9,370 nucleotides of DNA from Phycisphaerae bacterium (GTDB taxonomy: Bacteria; Planctomycetota; Phycisphaerae; Sedimentisphaerales; Anaerobacaceae). The stretch is taken from positions 1 to 9,370 of the forward strand of contig JAUVYZ010000060.1 in the NCBI GenBank assembly GCA_030602845.1. Direction: 5' to 3'. Shown here piece by piece: positions 1 to 5,755 of the stretch; positions within the stretch are counted from its first letter, which is position 1; each line of letters begins with the position of its first letter. The notes under the pieces were generated by a model, which saw only the letters and a list, made by a program, of their open reading frames with translations, did no database searches and was not told the DNA's origin. Both the position numbers and the translations under genes were made by a program.

Positions 1-453
1 CTTGTCCAGCACGCAAAAGCAGCTTCAAAACAAGTAGACCCGCAGCGCCCACTGACTGAAGAAGGATGCCGGGACATACAGAAAGTCGCTGCATTCATCA
101 GACCTTTGAACTTGTGTGTTGATTATTTGTGGCACAGTGGAAAGAAACGGGCTGTCCAGACGGCTGAGGTTTTGGCTGAAGCTATTAAAGTAAAAGAAGG
201 CACAATCGCGCACGATGACCTTGGGCCGAACGATGACGTTACGGCGTTAAAAGACCAACTTTCCTCCACCAAGCAGGATATTATGATTGTCGGACATCTG
301 CCTTTTTTAGGTAAGCTGGCATCGCTACTTTTAAGCGGCCGTGAATCAGCCAATACGGTGGCCTTCAAGCAAGGTGGTATCGTATGCGTGAGCCGCTCCG
401 AGGCCAATCAATGGCAAATCGATTGGATGGTAACGCCAGAGATTCTTGCCTGA
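1..453 (+). CDS. sixA: SixA-type phosphohistidine phosphatase (5' end outside window)
   Basis: This is a histidine phosphatase superfamily protein of the short SixA type, which removes phosphate from phosphohistidine on signalling or phosphotransfer proteins in the cytoplasm. The frame is open from base 1, so the true start lies left of the window and about 150 residues are visible. The first visible residues read LVQHAKA, the position of the RHG catalytic motif; the phospho-accepting His is present but the preceding Arg is Gln and the following Gly is Ala. PLTEEG follows, as in SixA, and the second catalytic His is in VGHLPF, encoded near 292-309. The length and ending fit a complete SixA C-terminus. 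An internal TTG at 106 is not a plausible start because it would remove the catalytic His. The radical SAM gene starts 41 bases after the stop and may be cotranscribed. Family assignment is firm; the substrate is unknown. Confidence 0.85.
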   Translation, partial: LVQHAKAASKQVDPQRPLTEEGCRDIQKVAAFIRPLNLCVDYLWHSGKKRAVQTAEVLAEAIKVKEGTIAHDDLGPNDDVTALKDQLSSTKQDIMIVGHLPFLGKLASLLLSGRESANTVAFKQGGIVCVSRSEANQWQIDWMVTPEILA

Positions 454-494
454 TGTTTTGTCCCGGTCACAATTTTTAGAAACAAAGCCTGATT

Positions 495-1382
495 ATGACA
501 TCTTTGCCGACCAATGCTGGTTCTTTTAGTAAATCCGTTCAGCAGTTGTGGGAGCGTATGAATCCGTGCACGCTCTGTCCGCGTATGTGCAAGGTCAACC
601 GCAGTAAGGGGCAAACAGGGTTTTGCGGTATCGGCGATATGGCGGTGGTTAGCTCTGTGGGGCCCCATTTCGGCGAGGAAAGCGTGCTTGTTGGTTTCGG
701 TGGGTCGGGGACTATATTTTTTGCCGGCTGTAACTTAGGGTGTATCTTTTGTCAGAACTTCGATATCAGCCATCATCGCCACGGACACCAGATAACGATT
801 GAGCAGTTGGCCCAATCTATGGTTGAGCTGCAAAATTATGGCTGCAGCAATATCAACTTCGTTACTCCTACCCACGTTGTCCCGGCTATTGCGGCAGCTA
901 TTGAATCGGCGCGAAAGTCCGGTTTGACACTGCCGATAGTTTACAATACCGGCGGCTATGATTTGGTTGAAACGCTCAAATTACTTGACGGCCTGGTAGA
1001 TATCTATATGCCGGATATGAAGTATTCAGACTCAGCGGCTGCCAAGAAACTTTCCAGCGCAGTGGACTACCCGGAGGTAAATTTCGCGGCTGTCAAAGAG
1101 ATGCATCGACAGGTAGGCGATTTGCAGATAGAGAAAGGCCTTGCTACACGCGGGCTTTTGGTCAGACACCTGGTTTTGCCAGAGAACTTAGCGGGGAGCT
1201 TCAAGATTATAGACTTTCTGGCGGAGGAAATTTCGCGTTCAACTACCATCAACGTAATGGACCAGTACCGCCCGTGCTTCAAGGCCTTTGAGCATAGCGA
1301 GATAAGCCGCCGGCCAAGCCGACAGGAAATTGAATCTGTGCGTCAATACGCAATTGAAAAGGGACTGAACGTCCTTTGGTAG
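495..1382 (+). CDS. Radical SAM protein, PflX/COG1313 family (PflA-related)
   Basis: The 295-residue product matches the family of uncharacterised radical SAM proteins related to pyruvate formate-lyase activating enzyme. The SAM-binding [4Fe-4S] motif CxxxCxxC is at Cys79, Cys83 and Cys86 (CNLGCIFCQN), preceded by the family hallmark GSGTIFF at about 70-76. An N-terminal cysteine set, CTLC-PRMC-x11-C (Cys25, 28, 32, 44), is also typical of this family and probably binds another cluster or metal. The C-terminal part contains INVMDQYRPC, also a familiar family block. The reaction is unknown; a glycyl-radical activase or a peptide/cofactor modification role are both possible and no glycyl-radical enzyme is seen nearby. 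The ATG at 495 is the only good start before the Cys motifs, although no clear Shine-Dalgarno precedes it. The SixA-like gene lies just upstream on the same strand. Confidence 0.87.
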   Translation: MTSLPTNAGSFSKSVQQLWERMNPCTLCPRMCKVNRSKGQTGFCGIGDMAVVSSVGPHFGEESVLVGFGGSGTIFFAGCNLGCIFCQNFDISHHRHGHQITIEQLAQSMVELQNYGCSNINFVTPTHVVPAIAAAIESARKSGLTLPIVYNTGGYDLVETLKLLDGLVDIYMPDMKYSDSAAAKKLSSAVDYPEVNFAAVKEMHRQVGDLQIEKGLATRGLLVRHLVLPENLAGSFKIIDFLAEEISRSTTINVMDQYRPCFKAFEHSEISRRPSRQEIESVRQYAIEKGLNVLW

Positions 1383-1383
1383 T

Positions 1384-1415
1384 TCGTGGCTCGTGATTTG
1401 CTTCACGGTTCACGA
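1384..1415. terminator. Imperfect hairpin between convergent genes, possible bidirectional terminator
   Basis: Bases 1384-1396 and 1403-1415 form two 5-bp stems separated by a 3-base internal mismatch, with a 6-base loop. An alternative register gives a perfect 7-bp stem, CTCGTGA (1390-1396) with TCACGAG (1410-1416). It lies between the stop of the radical SAM gene (1380-1382) and the stop of the DUF72 gene (1410-1412 on the minus strand), which falls inside the right arm. No T-tract follows on either strand, so intrinsic termination is uncertain. Confidence 0.45.
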
Positions 1416-2150
1416 GATATGAAATTGCTCTTTCAATGTTTTTGCATTACGGATGGCGTAGGCGTGGATGTCATTATTAAAATAGGCATAGATACTCCGA
1501 GCTTCCTTTGTATGGTCTTTGAGCCACTTTGCCCAGCTCTGTAATGCGGATTTGGAATAGTTTCCCTGATATTTGCCTGTTGGGCCGTGAAAGCGAATGT
1601 AGATTATATCGGCTGTTACTATTCGCGGCGTCTCTTTGCCCACCAAATCGTGGATGCAAAAGCCGGCATTAAATTCACCGAGCAGCTTGTAAGTATCCTG
1701 CGAAAACCAGCTTTCATGTCTGAATTCAAAAACGGCTGTCCGGTCTTCAGGCAAAACGTGCAAGAAAGCTTTCAGCCGGTCAAGGTCCTTGTGGAAATTC
1801 GGCGGCAGTTGGTAAAGAACAGGGCCGAGATTTTCCTTTAACAGCCGGACTCCCTCGAAAAACCGCTCGAGTGACTCCTGTGGGTCTTTCAGCCGTTTAA
1901 TATGAGTGATGTATCGATTGGCCTTTACTGTATAGAGAAAATTCTCAGGGGCCTGCCTGTGCCAATTCTTAAAGGTTTGTTTCTTTGGTAGCTGGTAGAA
2001 AGTGTTGTTTATTTCCACGGTGTCAAAATCCTTTGCGTAGTGCTCAAACCACTTGCTCTTTGGCAGTTTTGGAGGATAAAACAGCCCTGACCAGTGGTTG
2101 TAATGCCATCCTGAGGTGCCTACTCGAATATCGCACTTAGCTCTGCTCAT
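1410..2150 (-). CDS. DUF72 domain protein (YecE-like)
   Basis: The 246-residue product is a full-length member of the DUF72/YecE family, a TIM-barrel-like cytosolic family with no firmly established activity. Recognisable blocks in order are RVGTSGWHYNHW (about residues 9-20), FDTVEINNTFYQLP (about 42-55), KANRYITHIKRLKD (about 77-90), VLYQLPPNFHKD (about 111-122), FEFRHESWF (about 141-149), YIRFHGPTGKYQGNY (about 184-198) and AYFNNDIHAYA near the C-terminus. Length is close to that usual for the family. No signal peptide is present and no clear Shine-Dalgarno precedes the ATG at 2150. A sigma70-like promoter candidate lies about 40 bases upstream. It is divergent from the Tat-signal gene at 2334 and convergent with the radical SAM gene, so it is probably monocistronic. 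Confidence 0.9.
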   Translation of the reverse strand: MSRAKCDIRVGTSGWHYNHWSGLFYPPKLPKSKWFEHYAKDFDTVEINNTFYQLPKKQTFKNWHRQAPENFLYTVKANRYITHIKRLKDPQESLERFFEGVRLLKENLGPVLYQLPPNFHKDLDRLKAFLHVLPEDRTAVFEFRHESWFSQDTYKLLGEFNAGFCIHDLVGKETPRIVTADIIYIRFHGPTGKYQGNYSKSALQSWAKWLKDHTKEARSIYAYFNNDIHAYAIRNAKTLKEQFHIS

Positions 2151-2191
2151 AAGAGATATTTTAGCCGTTTGGTTAAATAAATTTCAAAATT

Positions 2192-2219
2192 ATTATAATC
2201 TGGTATCGTTGGTTTGCAA
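2192..2219 (-). promoter_or_regulatory. Sigma70-like promoter candidate for the DUF72 gene
   Basis: On the minus strand a TTGCAA -35 box (2214-2219) is followed after 16 bases by a perfect TATAAT -10 box (2192-2197). The -10 lies 41 bases ahead of the DUF72 start codon. The surrounding DNA is very AT-rich, so chance matches are possible, but the perfect -10 and its placement support it. Confidence 0.5.
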
Positions 2220-2264
2220 AAGAATTGAGTGATGGTGAATTAAGCCGAAATTTGTAAAAATCGC

Positions 2265-2292
2265 TTGACAAAAAAAGGGGAATGTGCATAAT
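2265..2292 (+). promoter_or_regulatory. Sigma70-like promoter candidate for the two-domain Tat gene
   Basis: A consensus TTGACA -35 box (2265-2270), 16-base spacer and CATAAT -10 box (2287-2292, five of six matches) lie in the 183-base divergent spacer. Transcription would begin near 2299, leaving a leader of about 35 bases to ATG 2334 or about 80 to ATG 2379. The -35 is 45 bases from that of the opposing DUF72 promoter candidate, so the two could influence each other. Confidence 0.6.
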
Positions 2293-2333
2293 TGATTTTT
2301 TATAAGCAATAATTAAAAAGCGGAAGATGGTGT

Positions 2334-4049
2334 ATGAAAGTCGATATATCCGGTATTAACAGAGAGCGAAATATAAGTATGCTTGCTTACACGCGTCGCG
2401 ACTTGCTGAAAATTATAGGTCTCGGTGCGGCGGCCGGGATTACAGCACCGATTCTGCCAGCGTGGGCGCAAAAGGCAGCGGTCAAGAAGAAGTGGCGGAT
2501 GCGGCTGTCGACGTCTTCGATTCACTTTATGCAACTGCCCATCGAGCAGGCGTGTGAGCGGATAGCGAAGCTTGGGTTCAAGGCTATTGACATCTGGTCG
2601 GCACACGAGGGCTGTCCACACCTCGACGACGTGGCCAAACGGCTGGGGGCAGACGGCCTGAAAAAGCTGCTGGCAAAGCACAAGCTGAAACTGTTCGCGT
2701 TTTCAGTCTATCGGGGCGGCTACAAGCCTTACGCGGAGCTGTTAGGTAATGCCGGCGGCGGCGTGGCCATTCGAGGCAGTGCGGGATCCTGCAAGCCGGA
2801 GGAACTTACCGCCCGGATGAGACAGTTTATCGAAGGCCTCAAGCCGTTGGTCGAACTGGCTGAGAAGTACAATTCTTATCTCGCCATCGAAAACCACGGT
2901 AATGCGCTGCTTAACTCGCTGGATTCGTTCAAGGCGTTCGTGGACATCAATACTTCGCGGAGGTTAGGCATTGCACTGGCGCCGTATCACATCCAGACGC
3001 TTAAAGCATCTGTGCCGGAGGCCATTCGCATCTGCGGCAAGCAGCTTTTCTTCTTCTATGCTTGGCAGCATTACGAGGGCGCAAAGCAGCTTCCGGGCAT
3101 CGGCCCGACGGATATGACACCGTGGATACAAGCTCTCGCGGATATTCGATACCAGGGATACGTCAATCCCTTTATGCACGGACATCCAAAAGCTGACGTG
3201 ATGGCAGCCAATCTGGCCAAATCGCGCGATTATCTGAAGGCGTGCTATAAGAGGGGGAAAGGGGAGTTGGCTAAATCGCCTGCACAAATAAGAAGGATGG
3301 CGATATTAGGCACCTGTCTTCCGGGTTGTGAGCAGATGTGGAAACAACTGGGCGGAACTCACTTCTATGGAAATCGTTTTGGCTGGCCTGATTACGATAA
3401 GGTTGAAAGCCTTGGAATGAAGGTTTTTGTCATGATTAGAGGAGAACATGGTTATCCGACAGAGCTTGAGATAAAACGAAAGGTGCAGGAGTGGAAAGAT
3501 AAACCTGTTTGCGGAGGTTATTGGTGCGACCAATTGGGGCACGAGCCGGACATAACTAATCCACCAATGCACGAAAGAATACGATTTTACACAACAGTAA
3601 GAAAGTATGACGCGGATAAACAGGATCATCCCGTAATGGAAATGTTCGATATGACCGAAGCGAACGATTTCCCGAATAATCGGTACCCTGGTTGGGCGAA
3701 TGCCTTTTCGGATAAAACTCACGACCTCTTGCTTTTCGACTGCTATCCGCCCTTAGACAAGTCAGACGAGGAAATGCAACAAATTATGAAACGGGTTGGT
3801 TGGGATAAATTTATCTCAAAGTATCCTCATAAACACCAGGTAATTCCCCAGATCGCTGCCTATGGCAACTATCGAAGAGGAAGTATCTGGGTCCAATACA
3901 ATTATTGGAAAGAGAGACTGGGCTCTTCTGAATTTGATAACTCATACAGAGGGGTGATTGCGGTTTGCTTTTATAAAGACGAAACTGTCAGGAAAAATGC
4001 TGAGATGCGAGAGGAGATAAAAGAAGTCATCGCCGATGCGATGAAATAG
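2334..4049 (+). CDS. Tat-exported two-domain protein: sugar isomerase/epimerase-like TIM barrel fused to an unrecognised C-terminal domain
   Basis: The 571-residue product starts with a twin-arginine signal, TRRDLLKIIGLG (Arg21-Arg22), a hydrophobic stretch and a likely AWA cleavage site after residue 45. Residues about 53-310 resemble the xylose-isomerase-like TIM barrel family (AP endonuclease 2 fold), with GFKAIDIW, YLAIENHG (Glu186), PYHIQ (His219), FFYAWQH (His246) and NPFMHGHP. A basic linker, about 307-321, leads to a second domain, about 322-571, beginning MAILGTCLPGCEQMW and containing GGYWCDQLGHEPD, MFDMTEANDFP, LLLFDCYPP and YRGVIAVCFYKDE. I do not recognise this domain; the pattern suggests a glycoside-hydrolase-like barrel, but that is a guess. 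G+C by eye is near 50-58% in lines of the first half and 35-43% in lines of the last quarter. A GGAAG ribosome site (2322-2326) favours ATG 2334; ATG 2379 would give a more ordinary short Tat n-region. Exported location is inferred. Confidence 0.8.
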   Translation: MKVDISGINRERNISMLAYTRRDLLKIIGLGAAAGITAPILPAWAQKAAVKKKWRMRLSTSSIHFMQLPIEQACERIAKLGFKAIDIWSAHEGCPHLDDVAKRLGADGLKKLLAKHKLKLFAFSVYRGGYKPYAELLGNAGGGVAIRGSAGSCKPEELTARMRQFIEGLKPLVELAEKYNSYLAIENHGNALLNSLDSFKAFVDINTSRRLGIALAPYHIQTLKASVPEAIRICGKQLFFFYAWQHYEGAKQLPGIGPTDMTPWIQALADIRYQGYVNPFMHGHPKADVMAANLAKSRDYLKACYKRGKGELAKSPAQIRRMAILGTCLPGCEQMWKQLGGTHFYGNRFGWPDYDKVESLGMKVFVMIRGEHGYPTELEIKRKVQEWKDKPVCGGYWCDQLGHEPDITNPPMHERIRFYTTVRKYDADKQDHPVMEMFDMTEANDFPNNRYPGWANAFSDKTHDLLLFDCYPPLDKSDEEMQQIMKRVGWDKFISKYPHKHQVIPQIAAYGNYRRGSIWVQYNYWKERLGSSEFDNSYRGVIAVCFYKDETVRKNAEMREEIKEVIADAMK

Positions 4050-4237
4050 CAGGTAAAATTATGTTACAAGGGCTTTTGGTCATACGTCTGGTCCTTGCCA
4101 GGGATCTTCGTGCCAAACGGCATTGGGCACAGCCCTACCATACACTTTCTAAACGGTCTTGAAAACACCGTTAAATATCTGGGATGGACGAGCTTTCGTG
4201 TTTTTTGGGCATAAGGCGGTTAGGATTGTGGAGGGGG

Positions 4238-4266
4238 TTGACGGGTAAGAGAATTTTGGTTACTAT
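4238..4266 (+). promoter_or_regulatory. Sigma70-like promoter candidate for the aldo/keto reductase gene
   Basis: TTGACG (4238-4243) is followed after 17 bases by TACTAT (4261-4266). The match is five of six for the -35 and four of six for the -10, with ideal spacing. It would give a leader of roughly 100 bases before ATG 4377. It is the best candidate in this gap but moderate in strength. Confidence 0.4.
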
Positions 4267-4364
4267 GCAGACTAAGTATGGGCTGGGGTCTCCAAACGCA
4301 ATGAGGAGCGCCGCGGGGAGTGAAATATAAACGGAAACGAAAACTGTAATCAAGAAATAGTTAT

Positions 4365-4370
4365 AAGGAG
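4365..4370 (+). promoter_or_regulatory. Ribosome binding site deciding the aldo/keto reductase start
   Basis: AAGGAG ends six bases before ATG 4377. It fixes the start that includes the complete twin-arginine signal, rather than the later in-frame ATGs at residues 48 and 58 that would give a cytosolic form. Confidence 0.75.
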
Positions 4371-4376
4371 CAAGGC

Positions 4377-5501
4377 ATGGAACAGAAAGAACAAGAATCG
4401 TGTAAAGCGAGTAATCTGACGCGGCGGGAGTTTATGCACGACGGCGCAGTCGTCGCGGCAGGTGTAGCCGTAGGGCTCGGTGCCGTGGGCAGCCAAAGCG
4501 CCAATGCCGCTGCGGCGATGAGAAAAACGCGCAGCTATAATCCTGAGATGGAGTATCGGCCCCTCGGGAAAAGCGGGCTCTGGATTTCGGCGGTGTGCTT
4601 AGGTGGACACTGGAAGCGCATCGATAAGATGGTGCCGGGTGTCTTCAAGGGCAGGGGCTGGCTGAGTGCTGACCTGAACGACCCAGGCTTCAAAAAAAAC
4701 CGGCGCGACGTCGTGACCCGATGCATCGAATCGGGCATCAACTATATCGATGCCTGTACCTGGGAGGAGTGTGTAGCATACGCCGAGGCGCTGCGAGGCA
4801 GGCGCGAGGCGATGTACCTGGGGTTCTCATGGTACCAGGAGGAGTTGCGGAAAGAGAAGTACCGGACGGCCAAGGCGCTGCTCGGAACCCTCGACAAGGG
4901 CATGCGTAAGGCAAAGCTCGACAACGTGGACCTCTGGCGGATAACGATGCACGAGCAAAGCCAGAACCACACTTATCAGGAAGTTGACCAGATGATGAGG
5001 GCCCTCGAAGAGGCCAAGAAGCAGGGCAAGGCGCGCCTCACCGGCTTCTCCTCGCACAAGCGCTGGCATATCAAAATGATGATTGAGGTTTACCCTGAGA
5101 TAGTTGACGTCGCCGTGACGCCCTACACGGCCAGGAGTAAGGTGCTACCCAAGGACAGTGTCTTCGATACGGTAAAGAAGTACGGCGTAGGTGTGTTCGG
5201 CATTAAGCCATTCGCGGGTGGTTCGCTGTTCAAAAGCGATAGTTCGCCTGGCAACCCCCAGGCAGAGGAAGACGACAAGCGGGCGCGTCTGGCCATCCGG
5301 TACATCCTGTGTAACCCGGCTATGACGGCGCCTATCCCAGGTATGATTAATACGCACCAGGTGGACAACATGGTAAGGGCCGTCAAGGAGCGCCGTGATC
5401 TGGACGTGGCCGAGGCACAGGAGCTCGAAAAGGCAATGGACGAAGCGTGGGCCAAGCTGCCACCTCACTACCAGTGGCTGAAAGATTGGGAATACGTGTA
5501 G
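4377..5501 (+). CDS. Tat-exported aldo/keto reductase family protein with non-canonical active site
   Basis: The 374-residue product carries a twin-arginine signal, LTRREFMHDG (Arg16-Arg17), a hydrophobic stretch and a probable ANA cleavage site near residue 44. The mature part starts MEYRPLGKSGLWISAVCLGG (about 58-77), the classical aldo/keto reductase opening, and continues with GINYIDA (Asp125), DNVDLWRITMHE (His192), KARLTGFSSHK and a C-terminal IRYILCNPAMTAPIPGM nucleotide-binding segment. Of the catalytic Asp-Tyr-Lys-His set, Asp125 and His192 are recognisable. The Tyr expected five residues after Asp is Glu130, and the block where the TK motif normally lies reads AMYLGFSW, with no Lys. 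It may therefore be a non-reductase member or use other residues. The ending HYQWLKDWEYV lacks the ferredoxin-type Cys cluster found in some relatives. It lies between two other Tat-signal sugar-metabolism genes; its substrate is unknown. Confidence 0.86.
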   Translation: MEQKEQESCKASNLTRREFMHDGAVVAAGVAVGLGAVGSQSANAAAAMRKTRSYNPEMEYRPLGKSGLWISAVCLGGHWKRIDKMVPGVFKGRGWLSADLNDPGFKKNRRDVVTRCIESGINYIDACTWEECVAYAEALRGRREAMYLGFSWYQEELRKEKYRTAKALLGTLDKGMRKAKLDNVDLWRITMHEQSQNHTYQEVDQMMRALEEAKKQGKARLTGFSSHKRWHIKMMIEVYPEIVDVAVTPYTARSKVLPKDSVFDTVKKYGVGVFGIKPFAGGSLFKSDSSPGNPQAEEDDKRARLAIRYILCNPAMTAPIPGMINTHQVDNMVRAVKERRDLDVAEAQELEKAMDEAWAKLPPHYQWLKDWEYV

Positions 5502-5594
5502 CAGGCGGCTGTACTGAATCAGGACGATGCTGCAGGGATGTAGAAGATAAGAGTCGTGAAACCAGGAGTCGCGACAGTAGTTGTGATTGCACGG

Positions 5595-5626
5595 GCAGTT
5601 TGCTGCAGGTTTTTGCAGCAAACTGC
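5595..5626 (+). terminator. Strong 12-13 bp perfect hairpin, possible terminator or mRNA processing element
   Basis: GCAGTTTGCTGC (5595-5606) is exactly complementary in reverse to GCAGCAAACTGC (5615-5626). One more A-T pair closes a 6-base GGTTTT loop, giving 13 bp. It begins 93 bases after the aldo/keto reductase stop and lies 54 bases upstream of the next gene's promoter candidate, the position of a terminator. No T-run follows on the plus strand, so it is not a textbook intrinsic terminator. The structure itself is certain; its function is inferred. Confidence 0.6.
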
Positions 5627-5679
5627 TACGGAGGAGAGCCATCCCCACCTGTGCCTGCGCTACCCCCCTGCTTTTTCCC

Positions 5680-5707
5680 TTGACCTTGGCATTAAAAAAA
5701 CTAAAAT
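5680..5707 (+). promoter_or_regulatory. Sigma70-like promoter candidate for the hydroxypyruvate-isomerase-like gene
   Basis: TTGACC (5680-5685), a 16-base spacer with an A-run, and TAAAAT (5702-5707) each match five of six consensus positions. Transcription would start near 5714, leaving about 42 bases of leader before ATG 5756. It follows the 5595-5626 hairpin, consistent with a separate transcription unit. Confidence 0.5.
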
Positions 5708-5742
5708 GAGCGGAAAACCTTTAGTTAAACTTTGTCTAACAG

Positions 5743-5748
5743 AAAGGA
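5743..5748 (+). promoter_or_regulatory. Ribosome binding site deciding the start at 5756
   Basis: AAAGGA lies seven bases before ATG 5756. This favours that ATG over an in-frame TTG at 5732, which would add eight residues and would place the ribosome site inside the coding region. Confidence 0.7.
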
Positions 5749-5755
5749 AACCGAT

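Larger units (their letters stand above)
4050..4376 (+). other. Intergenic region with promoter candidate and small inverted repeats, no gene
   Basis: This 327-base gap has no supported gene; frames on both strands are interrupted by stops. The left half holds small adjacent hairpin-forming repeats, TGCC/GGCA (4111-4122) and GGGC/GCCC (4125-4135), and AACGGT/ACCGTT (4152-4157 with 4167-4172). The right half holds a promoter candidate at 4238-4266 and an AT-rich leader ending in the ribosome site of the next gene. On the minus strand, 4077 to about 4136 reads as a short protein-like string (AVWHEDPWQGPDV before a stop), without any start or family match I can name. Confidence 0.5.

Noticed and set aside
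3297..4049. Separate gene starting at the internal ATG 3297
   Set aside because: The frame is continuous with the upstream barrel domain, no stop intervenes and the ribosome-site-like AAGG is too near the ATG. It is kept as part of one gene, although an ancestral separate gene is possible.
5568..5575. GTCGCGAC 8-bp palindrome and GAGTCGTGA/GAGTCGCGA direct repeat as an operator
   Set aside because: It is short and isolated, lies upstream of the hairpin rather than at the promoter, and occurs by chance at this length.
5145..5648. 167-codon open frame on the minus strand opposite the aldo/keto reductase 3' end
   Set aside because: Shadow of the reductase gene; it runs through the 13-bp hairpin and promoter region and has no domain pattern.
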